Assembly: GCA_003249025.1 (NCBI GenBank)
Contig: QBMH01000004.1
Location: 1-64,000 of the forward strand
Origin: Leptolyngbya sp.
GTDB lineage: Bacteria > Cyanobacteriota > Cyanobacteriia > Leptolyngbyales > Leptolyngbyaceae
DNA length: 64,000 bases
Direction of reading: 5' to 3'
Both the position numbers and the translations under genes were made by a program. The notes under the pieces were generated by a model, which saw only the letters and a program-made list of their open reading frames with translations, was not told the DNA's origin and made no database searches. Shown here in pieces: positions 25,295 through 33,554 of this stretch; the first letter of the stretch is position 1; each line of letters starts with the position of its first letter.

Positions 25295-28200
25295 ATGGCT
25301 CAGCGCTACGCTCTTGTAATTGGCATCTCCACCTATCATCGCTCCGTAGGAAACCTGACTAAACCTGCCACAGATGCTCAAGCGGTTGCTCGATGCTTGC
25401 AGCATCACGGTGGTTTTGAAGTCACGCTACTCACCGAAACGCTGACCCTGGAAGCCCTGCGGCAAGCGCTGAAGCGGTTTTTGCTAGAACAGGCAAACGG
25501 CAACGATGCGCTGATTTATTTCACGGGGCACGGCATTTTGTTGGAAAGCACCACCGGATATCGAGAAACCTTTCTGGCAGCTTCCGACACTGAAATTATT
25601 CGGCAAGCTGGCAAGCCAATGGAGCCGCTGTACATCTTGCCCTTTGGCGAACTGAACAGCCTGATTCAGCAATCTAACCTCAGCAGTTTGGTGTTGCTGC
25701 TGGATTGTTGTCACAGTGGCGATATGCTGGAGCGCGACCCGGTGGAACGGGCGCTGACCGCGTTCAATTCGACGCAGCGCAACTATTGCTTCATTACCGC
25801 TTGCCGCAGTTTTGAGGAATCCCGTGCTAAACGCAGCGACCAGCACAGCCTGTTTACGGGGGCGCTGCTGGAAGCTCTGGCTGCTCCGACTCGTCCCGAA
25901 GATGGGTCAACCATCACCAGTGGACTCCTGTTCTATCGCCTCTCCCAAAGTCTGAAAGGATCGGGACAGGAAGCGCTGCATTTGGGTTGGGGCAATGATA
26001 TCGCGATCGCCATTCACCCCGCAGTCAAAACCGCCGATACTGAACCTGCTCTAAATTTGGTGAATCCCTACATCGGTCTGGCATCTTTTGATAGCGCCAC
26101 CGCTCACTATTTTTATGGACGGGAAGAAGCAGTCCGGGCATTGCAGGCGCGGTTGCTAAATTGCCGAGTGCTGACGGTGTTTGGTCCCTCCGGCTGCGGT
26201 AAATCTTCCTTGATCAAAGCGGGTTTGTTGCCAGAACTGCGCAATCGCCCATTTGAAAGTGCCGCCTGGGAAGTGGAGATGCTGACTCCAACGGCGCAAC
26301 CTCTACAAGTTTTGGGCGATCGCCTGACTCATCGCTCCCAATCCACTACACCGTTTGTCTTGTTCATTGACCAGTTTGAGGAGTTGTTTACGCTCTGTGC
26401 AGAGGACGCGGAACATCGCCAGTTTATTCAATTGATGACTACGGCGATCGCGGCGATGCCCCATCTCAAGCGCGTCGTTATTGCCATTCGCGGCGACTTT
26501 TTGGATAACTGCGCCAGAATTCCCGAATCTGCCACGCTGATCAACCGTGAAAGTGAATTGACGACCTACATGGTGACTCACCTGTGTGCCAGCGAAATGG
26601 TGAGCGCCATTGAGCGCCCCGCTGCCCAGCATGGCGTAGCCTTTGAACGGGGACTGGTGCCGCAAATTATTGCCGATGTGGGCGACGAACCCGGTGCCCT
26701 GCCGTTGTTGCAATATGCCCTGACCCAACTCTGGCAAGTATGCATCCAATCAAGAGCCTCTGAAGGGCTAACCTTTGAGGGCTACCAGCAAATTGGCGGT
26801 GTGCAGGGCGCACTCCAGCAACGAGCCGATCAGCTTTACAGTAGCTTTCATCCTGATGATCAAGCCTTTGTGCGGCAACTGATGATGGAATTGGTGCAGC
26901 TGGGCGCTGGGCAAGAAGTGACTCGCCGTAAAGCAAGCTGGGAAAAGCTCAGGGCGATCGCGCACTATACCCAACTGCTCCGTGTGGTCGAGCGCCTGAC
27001 CCATGAACGGCTGATTGTCACGGATGAAAAAACCGTTGAAGTTGCCCACGAAGCCCTGCTACGCGAATGGACACTGCTGAAAAACTGGATTGAAGACAAC
27101 CGCGAAACCATTCGCCTCAGCCGCCGACTAGAAGCTGATTGCCACGACTGGCAGGAAAAAGAGAGATCGCAGGATTTTCTCCTATCCGCAGGTCGCCTTG
27201 CCGCAATTCAAGAATGGGTGGCAAAAGAACAACCAAAACTGACCCACACTGAAACCGAGTTTTTGAATCAAAGTATTGAGAAACGCGATCGCGAACTGCA
27301 AGCCCAAGTAACCCAAGAACGCAGGTTGAGAGAAGAGGCAGAGGGAAGAGCGATCGCGGAGATCGAAAAGAAAATCGAAGCTGAAGCCCGTGCCCTAGCG
27401 GAAACAGAGAGAGCCAAAGAATTCGGTGCAAGAGCGAAAGCAGAAAGGCAAAAGACCCGGACTGCCATTGGTGCAGGTGCTCTAGTAGCTGTGCTAATCA
27501 CCTCTCTAGGTTTTTTGAAAGTTCAATCAACGAAACAACAAGAACAAATTGCAAGAGCAGGTGAAATAAAATCCCTTGTTGGCTTATCCGAAACATACTA
27601 CAGTACCCACACCCAACTAGAAGCATTAATAGCAAGCGTAAGAACACTATGGAAATTGAGGAATTTTGATGGAAATGATAACGAAACGCTAAAAAGAATC
27701 AATCGAGTTATTAGCGGAATTCATGAAAGAAATCGTTTTGAAGATCATAGCGCTGCTATTTTTGCTGTCGATTTTAGCCCAAAAGGATCTTTTATTGCAT
27801 CTGCAGGAGATGACAAGTTAATAAGAATTTGGAAACCTGACGGCACCCTGATCAAAACAGTTAGTCCAATGCGGCATGAGAAGACAATTTGGACAGTAAA
27901 TTTTAGTTCAAGTGGTGAGTTTATTGCCTCTGGTGACCAGAATGGAATTATAAAGATTTCGAGAAAAGATGGAACTCTACTTGATGTTTTTAAAGGACAT
28001 ACAAGTGACGTAAACTTTGTCTCCTTCAGTCCAGACGAAAAAAGTATCATATCTGCAAGTGATGATAAGACAGTTAAAGTATGGGCATTTGATCTTAGTT
28101 CCAAAAGAGTACTAAAGAAATCACCATTGATTCTTCAACACAACAGTCCTGTTTGGATGACAACATTTAGTCCAAATGGTCATTTAATTGCCTCAGCAAT

Positions 28201-28771
28201 TGATAAACGAGCAATAAATATTTGGCGATCAGACGGTACATTCCTTACGACGCTTATTGGACATACAGCTTCCGTAAGATATGCAAGTTTTAGTTCTGAT
28301 AGTAGAGCTTTAGTATCTGCTAGTGATGACAACACTATAAGAATCTGGCAATGGCAAAAAGACCCGAAGCACTGGATCAGTAAAATTCTGACAGACAAGA
28401 GTAATAAAGGATATACAGTTAGATATAGTCCTGATAATCGAACTATTGCTGCTACAAGTGCCAATGGCACAATTCAACTCTGGCGCTCTAAAGATCTGTC
28501 TCAACTTATACCTTTTGGACGACATTTGGATCGAGTTTTGGATCTAGCATTTAGTCCTGATAGTAAGCAAATCGTTACTGTTAGTCGAGATAAAACAGTA
28601 AGGATCTGGAATCTAGATTCTGTTAATAGTGAAAGTCAAATTAGTGTCGATCATTTACTAGTAAAAAGTTGCTCTTGGCTCTCCGATTATTTGAGAACAA
28701 ACTCAGCAGTGAAACATAACTATAGCGATATTATTACAATTTGTAATGACGTAAAAGTGATTTCTAAGTAG
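25295..28771 (+). CDS. caspase-nSTAND NTPase-TM-WD40 protein
   Basis: 1158-aa multidomain protein. Residues 1-240 form a caspase-like (C14) protease with His79 in YFTGHG and Cys138/Cys139 in LLDCCHSG, both kept. From about 255 comes a STAND ATPase of the nSTAND1 type: YIGLASFDSATAHYFYGR, Walker A GPSGCGKSS (297-305) and Walker B VLFIDQFEE (Asp359). A charged helical segment and one transmembrane helix near 725-745 (IGAGALVAVLITSLGFL) lead to seven WD40 repeats (about 815-1110) and a tail with SCSWLSDYLRT. This plan suits a signal-sensing, membrane-tethered, oligomerising death or defence protease. Codon and base use change sharply near 27,360-27,540: HIP1 octamers stop and the rest is A+T-rich. 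Confidence 0.92.
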   Translation: MAQRYALVIGISTYHRSVGNLTKPATDAQAVARCLQHHGGFEVTLLTETLTLEALRQALKRFLLEQANGNDALIYFTGHGILLESTTGYRETFLAASDTEIIRQAGKPMEPLYILPFGELNSLIQQSNLSSLVLLLDCCHSGDMLERDPVERALTAFNSTQRNYCFITACRSFEESRAKRSDQHSLFTGALLEALAAPTRPEDGSTITSGLLFYRLSQSLKGSGQEALHLGWGNDIAIAIHPAVKTADTEPALNLVNPYIGLASFDSATAHYFYGREEAVRALQARLLNCRVLTVFGPSGCGKSSLIKAGLLPELRNRPFESAAWEVEMLTPTAQPLQVLGDRLTHRSQSTTPFVLFIDQFEELFTLCAEDAEHRQFIQLMTTAIAAMPHLKRVVIAIRGDFLDNCARIPESATLINRESELTTYMVTHLCASEMVSAIERPAAQHGVAFERGLVPQIIADVGDEPGALPLLQYALTQLWQVCIQSRASEGLTFEGYQQIGGVQGALQQRADQLYSSFHPDDQAFVRQLMMELVQLGAGQEVTRRKASWEKLRAIAHYTQLLRVVERLTHERLIVTDEKTVEVAHEALLREWTLLKNWIEDNRETIRLSRRLEADCHDWQEKERSQDFLLSAGRLAAIQEWVAKEQPKLTHTETEFLNQSIEKRDRELQAQVTQERRLREEAEGRAIAEIEKKIEAEARALAETERAKEFGARAKAERQKTRTAIGAGALVAVLITSLGFLKVQSTKQQEQIARAGEIKSLVGLSETYYSTHTQLEALIASVRTLWKLRNFDGNDNETLKRINRVISGIHERNRFEDHSAAIFAVDFSPKGSFIASAGDDKLIRIWKPDGTLIKTVSPMRHEKTIWTVNFSSSGEFIASGDQNGIIKISRKDGTLLDVFKGHTSDVNFVSFSPDEKSIISASDDKTVKVWAFDLSSKRVLKKSPLILQHNSPVWMTTFSPNGHLIASAIDKRAINIWRSDGTFLTTLIGHTASVRYASFSSDSRALVSASDDNTIRIWQWQKDPKHWISKILTDKSNKGYTVRYSPDNRTIAATSANGTIQLWRSKDLSQLIPFGRHLDRVLDLAFSPDSKQIVTVSRDKTVRIWNLDSVNSESQISVDHLLVKSCSWLSDYLRTNSAVKHNYSDIITICNDVKVISK

Positions 28772-28809
28772 TAATATAATTGATTGGAAGTCATAGATTG
28801 GAAGCCATA

Positions 28810-28842
28810 AGACCTAGAGATTTAAGGTCTAGATATTTTTTT
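28810..28842 (+). terminator. possible rho-independent terminator
   Basis: AGACCT pairs with AGGTCT around a 9-base loop, followed by a run of seven T after a short gap. The stem is only 6 bp, so it would leak. It lies between the caspase-nSTAND gene and the small gene that follows, so the two may still be partly cotranscribed. Confidence 0.45.
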
Positions 28843-28853
28843 AGGAAGTTTTT

Positions 28854-29183
28854 ATGAACAACGTTGAGCTGTCACTAGAAATACTCAAAATAGTCGCCTC
28901 TGATCCTAATTTTCAGAAGATCTCTGATGATGAAAAGATTAATCAGGGGATTCAAGAGTACAAGAAAATTTATCAAAGTCTCTCTCAAACAAATCCTGCC
29001 GGCAACGATGGCGGAGGAGGAAACGGTGGTCATAAATCTCGTAGAGTAGCAGTGGCAATTTTGCAAATCGTTAATACTAGTACTGATATAAACGTAGATA
29101 ATTTGGATTCTAGTGGAAAAACAGATAATTTATTGAAACAACTTGAGCAAATTTCTACAAAGCTTTCCGATACCAGCTTTTAG
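28854..29183 (+). CDS. small unknown protein next to the caspase-nSTAND gene
   Basis: 109 aa, not recognised. Two mostly helical halves (LSLEILKIVASDPNFQKIS; AVAILQIVNTSTDINVDNL) are joined by a flexible NDGGGGNGGHK linker near residues 51-61. It ends with KTDNLLKQLEQISTKLSD, a possible amphipathic helix. The ATG follows AGGAAG with good spacing. Its A+T-rich base use equals that of the WD40 half of the preceding gene, not of the older neighbours, so the two probably arrived together. Confidence 0.6.
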   Translation: MNNVELSLEILKIVASDPNFQKISDDEKINQGIQEYKKIYQSLSQTNPAGNDGGGGNGGHKSRRVAVAILQIVNTSTDINVDNLDSSGKTDNLLKQLEQISTKLSDTSF

Positions 29184-29558
29184 TCAGAAAATAAAGTCTA
29201 GGTTACTGGGATAGCAATAATAGAGGCGTAGCTTATGGATTCTCTTCCATCGCTAGTGCGTTTAAGCTTTATAAAGCTGCATCTACTCCCTTAGTGCCGT
29301 CACGATATTAGTCAAATACTTCGACGAGGGATCGCATTTTCAAGTTCAAATGTTAGGCGATCGTGTGAATGAATCGGAAGGGCGATCGCATTTTTGGGTT
29401 TAGATGTTGGGCGATTTTGGGAATGAATTGAAGATGCGATCGCATTCTTTGGCACAGGCATGGTTGCAAGTCCCTCGCACTGATTCAACCAGCAAGTTGC
29501 TTCAATGCCTAAATTCCGGCACAATCGGGAAGATCAATCTCCATAAATGCAGTGCCGA
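29184..29558. other. 375-bp intergenic region
   Basis: Apart from the 54-bp tandem repeat I see no gene. The part just before 29559 must supply the promoter for the ABC permease, but no clear boxes stand out. Confidence 0.5.
29330..29453. repeat. 54-bp tandem repeat
   Basis: A unit beginning GATCGCATTTT recurs at 29330, 29384 and 29438, exactly 54 bp apart, with diverged interiors; the third copy is partial. Units begin at or near HIP1 octamers. A minus-strand reading frame over it shows an 18-residue repeat that merely mirrors the DNA. Confidence 0.75.
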
Positions 29559-30461
29559 ATGTCTGTTCAATTTGCCCAACTGGTTCTCAATGGCATTTCT
29601 CTGGGCAGCATCATTGCCCTTGGTTCCGTCGGCTTAACCCTCACCTACGGCATTTTACGCCTCTCAAACTTTGCCCATGGTGACTTTATGACCCTGGGTG
29701 CTTATGCCACGTTGCTAGCCAACAGCCAAGGCATTAATATTTGGCTTTCCATGATTGTGGGGGCAGTGGTGACGATCGCCGCTTTTTTGCTCACCGAAAA
29801 GCTCATCTGGTCACCGATGCGGGTTCGCCGTGCTGCTCCTGCCACGTTGATTATTATTTCGATTGGGCTGGCGCTATTTCTTCGCAATGGCATCATTTTG
29901 ATTTGGGGTGGCAGCAACCAGCGCTATAACTTGCCCGTTGCCGAAGCGCTTGAGTTTTCTAGCCTGCGGCTACCGCTCTATGATCTGGTGGTGATTGGTA
30001 TGGCGATCGCTGCCATTGTCGGGCTGCACTACTTGCTGCAAAATACCAAAATTGGTAAGGCAATGCGGGCGGTGGCAGATGATCTCGATCTGGCACGAGT
30101 GGCAGGTATCAAAGTCGATCGCGTCATCTTTTGGACATGGATTATCGCAGGCGGATTGACAGCCCTAGGTGGCAGTATGTTGGGCTTAGTCGAAGCAGTA
30201 CGCCCTAACATGGGTTGGTTTCTGATTTTGCCGATGTTTGCCGCCGTCATTTTGGGCGGGATCGGCAATGCTTATGGTGCGATCGTGGGTGCCTTCATTA
30301 TTGGAATTGCCCAAGAAGCTAGCACTTACTGCCCCGCATGGCTCCCGCCCTGGCTGAGCCAGCTTTGCATTCGTAACGAATACAAACTTGCCGTTGCGCT
30401 CGTCATCATGATGCTCGTATTGCTAGTTCGCCCCCAAGGTTTGTTTAAAGGGACAACGTAG
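29559..30461 (+). CDS. branched-chain/neutral amino-acid ABC permease (LivH type)
   Basis: 300-aa inner-membrane permease with about eight helices. Family blocks include GSIIALGSVGLTLTYGILRL, SNFAHGDFMTLGAY, KIGKAMRAVADDLDLARVAG and ILGGIGNAYGAIVGAFIIG. It corresponds to one of the two permeases of the cyanobacterial Nat-type neutral amino-acid importer. The substrate-binding, second permease and ATPase genes are not adjacent, which is usual in cyanobacteria where nat genes are scattered. The start may be the ATG at 29547, four codons earlier. Confidence 0.9.
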   Translation: MSVQFAQLVLNGISLGSIIALGSVGLTLTYGILRLSNFAHGDFMTLGAYATLLANSQGINIWLSMIVGAVVTIAAFLLTEKLIWSPMRVRRAAPATLIIISIGLALFLRNGIILIWGGSNQRYNLPVAEALEFSSLRLPLYDLVVIGMAIAAIVGLHYLLQNTKIGKAMRAVADDLDLARVAGIKVDRVIFWTWIIAGGLTALGGSMLGLVEAVRPNMGWFLILPMFAAVILGGIGNAYGAIVGAFIIGIAQEASTYCPAWLPPWLSQLCIRNEYKLAVALVIMMLVLLVRPQGLFKGTT

Positions 30462-30571
30462 GGAAAAGGGAAAAGGGAAAAGGGGAAAGAAGAGAGATTG
30501 CTAGACCTATCAATTTTTTAAATTTTTTAGTCTCTACACCTCTAGCCTCTAGCCCCTAGCCCTTCACTTCT

Positions 30572-30691
30572 TTAAATATTGACAATGTGAGCGTAAATAG
30601 CTGCCACTAAAAAGTTGACTGCCAACAGCAAAATCGCCCAGAAGGCGCGGAACGTGTAAGACGGCTTTTTGGTTGTTGCTTGCGTTGCCAT
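30572..30691 (-). CDS. psaX: photosystem I subunit PsaX
   Basis: 39-aa single-helix protein reading MATQATTKKPSYTFRAFW, then AILLLAVNFLVAAIYAHIV. It closely matches the PsaX subunit seen in the Thermosynechococcus photosystem I structure (ATKSAKPTYAFRTFWAVLLL as I recall it). A GGAG sits eight bases before the ATG. PsaX is a peripheral transmembrane subunit that binds chlorophyll and is present only in some cyanobacteria. It is about 10 kb from psaFJ and stands alone on the minus strand. Confidence 0.88.
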   Translation of the reverse strand: MATQATTKKPSYTFRAFWAILLLAVNFLVAAIYAHIVNI

Positions 30692-30839
30692 AAACGGTAC
30701 TCCAAAAGGATAGACTTTTTAAGGAATACCAAAGAATGGGTCGCTTTGCGACACTCTAGGGTCAAATTTAACGTCACAAGGCAAATTAGCCGAAAGGCAG
30801 AGTGTGAAATCAAGGTTTTGGGTTCAGGGTTCGGAAATT

Positions 30840-30900
30840 AGGGTTCGGGTTTCGGGTTTCGGGTTTCGGGGTTTTCTCTAACTCCCGAAACCCGAACCCT
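30840..30900. repeat. GGGTTTC-repeat hairpin after lipA
   Basis: AGGGTTCGGGTTTCGGG at 30840-30856 is perfectly complementary to CCCGAAACCCGAACCCT at 30884-30900. The loop carries further GGGTTTC units that allow slipped pairing. It starts 5 bp past the lipA stop and may act as its 3' structure, but no T-run follows. Related GGGTTTC/GGGTTTCAGG runs occur near 16540 and 63225-63260. Confidence 0.75.
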
Positions 30901-30905
30901 CACCT

Positions 30906-31862
30906 CTAACTTTTGTCTCCTGCGTGATAGGAACTGCGGACTAGGGGAGCCGATCGCACATGGGAAAAGCCCATTTCACGAGCGATCGCGCCAAGCTGAG
31001 TAAATTCATCCGGTGTCCAATATTTTTGGACGGGCAAGTGTTCTAGAGAAGGGCGCATATATTGACCGAGAGTTAGGCGATCGCAGCCGATGGAGCGCAA
31101 GTCTTGGAGAGTTGCCAAAATCTCATCCTCAGTTTCTCCATGTCCGAGCATCAAGCCTGATTTAGTGGGAATGGAGGGATTTACCGCTTTCACGAGTTGC
31201 AATACTCGCAGCGATCGCTCATATTTGGCACCCCGTCGTACCTTTCCCTGAAGCCGCTCTACGGTTTCAATGTTGTGGTTATAGCAAGCTGGCTCAGCCT
31301 TGACCACGGTTTCCACTCGCTGTTGCTGGAGAGAATCCAATGAAAACCCTTCGTCCTTGCCACCCCAAAAATCTGGGGTCAGCACCTCGATTTGGGTAGC
31401 AGCATTATCTCGACGAATTGCATTCATCGTCTGCACAAACCAAACTGCACCTTGATCCGGCAGATCATCCCGCGCTACAGATGTGAGAACGACATACTTG
31501 AGTCCGAGTAGGTTCACTGCCTCTGCAACCTTCCTTGGCTCCTCTAAATCAAGCGGCATGGGAGCATGTCCCTTATCGACCTGACAAAAAGCACACGATC
31601 GAGTGCAGGTGGGTCCCATCAACAAAAATGTAGCCGTGCCTTGGGCATAACATTCGGCTCGATTCGGGCAACGACCCTCTTCACAAATGGTATGAATCTG
31701 CCGCTGCTTGATAATGCGCTGCACTCTAGAGAGTTCGCTAGCTTTTCCCACAGGACGACGCAACCAGTCTGGCAAGTTGACCAGTTGAGCGCGATCGCCC
31801 TGATTAGAGAAAATTTCGGCTGAGTTCGTTTCAATAGGCATAAAGGCGGGAATACTAGCCAT
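30906..31862 (-). CDS. lipA: lipoyl synthase
   Basis: Radical-SAM enzyme that inserts two sulfurs into protein-bound octanoyl groups to make lipoate for pyruvate dehydrogenase and the glycine cleavage system. The 318-aa product has the auxiliary cluster motif [12 protein letters not shown] and the radical-SAM motif [10 protein letters not shown], plus [15 protein letters not shown] and [10 protein letters not shown] near the end. The start at 31862 lacks a clear ribosome-binding site; the Met at residue 8 is an alternative. Confidence 0.96.
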   Translation of the reverse strand: MASIPAFMPIETNSAEIFSNQGDRAQLVNLPDWLRRPVGKASELSRVQRIIKQRQIHTICEEGRCPNRAECYAQGTATFLLMGPTCTRSCAFCQVDKGHAPMPLDLEEPRKVAEAVNLLGLKYVVLTSVARDDLPDQGAVWFVQTMNAIRRDNAATQIEVLTPDFWGGKDEGFSLDSLQQQRVETVVKAEPACYNHNIETVERLQGKVRRGAKYERSLRVLQLVKAVNPSIPTKSGLMLGHGETEDEILATLQDLRSIGCDRLTLGQYMRPSLEHLPVQKYWTPDEFTQLGAIAREMGFSHVRSAPLVRSSYHAGDKS

Positions 31863-32217
31863 GACTAGTGAATAAATAATCCATCAAAACCGACATGATA
31901 ACGATTTTAGGGCGTTCTATTCAAAACCAGGCAACAGAAAAATGGATCGGCGATCGCCAGATTATTTAAATCCGTCATGCGGCTGTCGTTATTGCCGTTT
32001 ATAATCCTTCCAATTGGGAAGCGCACTCAGTTGGCAAAGACTAAACTAATTTGTCTGGCTATGGCGTAATTGTGCAGCATGAGTACAATACTGATTAGAT
32101 TGATGCGATCAACCTTCTTAATAATCAGCCTGCTTTAATTTAGTTATTTCAAATACGCTCTAATTAAGATTTAGAAATTTTTCTCTACTATTCCGCAGAC
32201 CACCAAGGAGTTAAGCT
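31863..32217. other. lipA / response-regulator divergent region
   Basis: 355 bp, A+T-rich, with one HIP1-like site. No gene or repeat was recognised. AAGGAG at the right end is the ribosome-binding site for the GTG start at 32218. Confidence 0.5.
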
Positions 32218-32781
32218 GTGGCTCACAAAATCCTGGTTATCGACGACAGCAACGTTATCCGCACCATGGTTCGCGACATGTTACCCAAAGGTAACTTTGA
32301 AGTACTCGAAGCTAAGGATGGCGTTCAGGGGCTAAATTTGATTCAACAAGAGCGTCCCAACCTGATTATGTTAGATTTCCTGCTGCCCAAAATGAGCGGC
32401 TGGGAAGTGTTTCAAAATATTCAAACCCAACCTGCACTGCAAGCAATTCCCTTAGTGCTGATGTCGGGGCGCAAAGAAGAAGTCACTGAAAAGCTCCAAG
32501 AACCGTTTGAATATTTTGAGTTTGTCCAAAAGCCATTTGATCAGCCGCAGCTAATCACGGCGATTAAAACCGCCATGGCAAAAGCCAAACGTCGCCCCCC
32601 CGCAGGAGTGGCACCCGTTGCGGTGGCGGCAGCAACAGCGCCCAGTGCAGTTGCCACCACTGGCTCTAGTGACGATATTCAAGCTTTGAATGCAAAAATC
32701 GCCACTATGCAGGCAGAAATTGACGGCATGAAGAAACAAATGGGTCAAATTCTCAATTTCATCAAGCAAAGGATGAAATAG
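32218..32781 (+). CDS. single-domain response regulator with a coiled-coil tail
   Basis: 187 aa. A CheY-like receiver occupies residues 1-125, with acidic pocket Asp9/Asp10 (VIDDS), phospho-acceptor Asp53 in IMLDFLLPKMSGW, Ser83 and Lys105 in VQKPFD. An Ala/Pro linker follows (PPAGVAPVAVAAATAPSAVA), then a short coiled coil (NAKIATMQAEIDGMKKQMGQ) that could mediate oligomerisation. There is no DNA-binding domain, so output is probably by protein contact, as in motility or phototaxis systems. GTG start with a good AAGGAG. No kinase is adjacent. Confidence 0.88.
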   Translation: MAHKILVIDDSNVIRTMVRDMLPKGNFEVLEAKDGVQGLNLIQQERPNLIMLDFLLPKMSGWEVFQNIQTQPALQAIPLVLMSGRKEEVTEKLQEPFEYFEFVQKPFDQPQLITAIKTAMAKAKRRPPAGVAPVAVAAATAPSAVATTGSSDDIQALNAKIATMQAEIDGMKKQMGQILNFIKQRMK

Positions 32782-32840
32782 TTCAATCAGCAAGAGCAGA
32801 GTGTCTAAGGACTGAAAATTTAATAGTTCAGTATGGGGTA

Positions 32841-32906
32841 AGGGTTTAGCATTTGGGCAATAATTCTGCAACTTAACCAAGAGTCATGTTCCGAATGCTA
32901 AACCCA
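32841..32906. repeat. 66-bp hairpin repeat, copy 2
   Basis: Same length and arms as the copy at 11035-11100: AGGGTTTAGCATTTGGGCAA on the left and TTCCGAATGCTAAACCCA on the right, with a less conserved loop that still holds CCAAGA. It lies between the 3' ends of the convergent response regulator and recR. Confidence 0.75.
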
Positions 32907-32929
32907 GAAAACCCAATATTGGATTTTAT

Positions 32930-33523
32930 TTAGTCCAATTCTCGTCGTCCTTCTAAAGCTCTTGCCAGAGTCACCTCGTCGGCATACTCCAAATCACCGC
33001 CCATAGGTAACCCAAAGGCAATGCGGGTTACTTTTGTAAAAGGTTTTAGCAGTTGCCCTACATACAGGGTTGTGGTTTCTCCTTCCACGCTAGGGCTGAT
33101 GGCAATGATCACTTCATCAATTTTTTGCTGGCTAACTCGCCGCACCAAGGGTTGAATGTGAAGCTGATCGGGTCCAATACCGTCCATGGGCGAAATCGTT
33201 CCACCCAACACATGATATTTGCCGCGATATTCGCGGGTTTTTTCCAACGCAATTACATCTTTGGACTCGGACACGACGCAAAGCACGTTGCTATCTCGAT
33301 TGGGCGATCGACAAATTTCACAGACCGGATCGGCGGACAGATGAAAGCAGACCGAACAAAAGCCCACCTGGGTTTTGGCTTCCATCAGGGCGATCGCCAA
33401 GGCTTTTACTTCTTCTTCAGGACGCTTAAGAATATAAAGCGCCAACCGCTGGGCACTTTTAGGACCAATGCCCGGTAAATGTTGAAGTTGCTCAATCAAC
33501 CGAGCAAGGGGACGAGTATAAAT
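32930..33523 (-). CDS. recR: recombination protein RecR, probably starting at ATT
   Basis: RecFOR-pathway protein that helps load RecA at gaps. It shows a helix-hairpin-helix ([19 protein letters not shown]), the zinc finger [16 protein letters not shown], the Toprim motif [15 protein letters not shown] and the Walker-like end [20 protein letters not shown]. Relatives begin [14 protein letters not shown]. Here those codons exist (YTRPLAR), but the position of the initiator Met is ATT at 33523, nine bases after GAGGA; there is no ATG or GTG in frame above it. The alternative is a TTG at 33499 that would drop eight conserved residues. Confidence 0.9.
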   Translation of the reverse strand: MYTRPLARLIEQLQHLPGIGPKSAQRLALYILKRPEEEVKALAIALMEAKTQVGFCSVCFHLSADPVCEICRSPNRDSNVLCVVSESKDVIALEKTREYRGKYHVLGGTISPMDGIGPDQLHIQPLVRRVSQQKIDEVIIAISPSVEGETTTLYVGQLLKPFTKVTRIAFGLPMGGDLEYADEVTLARALEGRRELD

Positions 33524-33554
33524 CTGGAACCTTCCTCTAAAAGCCTTGGGTATT

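Noticed and set aside
29312-29524. 70-codon minus-strand frame with an 18-residue repeat
   Set aside because: Its repeats come from the 54-bp DNA tandem; no start signal.
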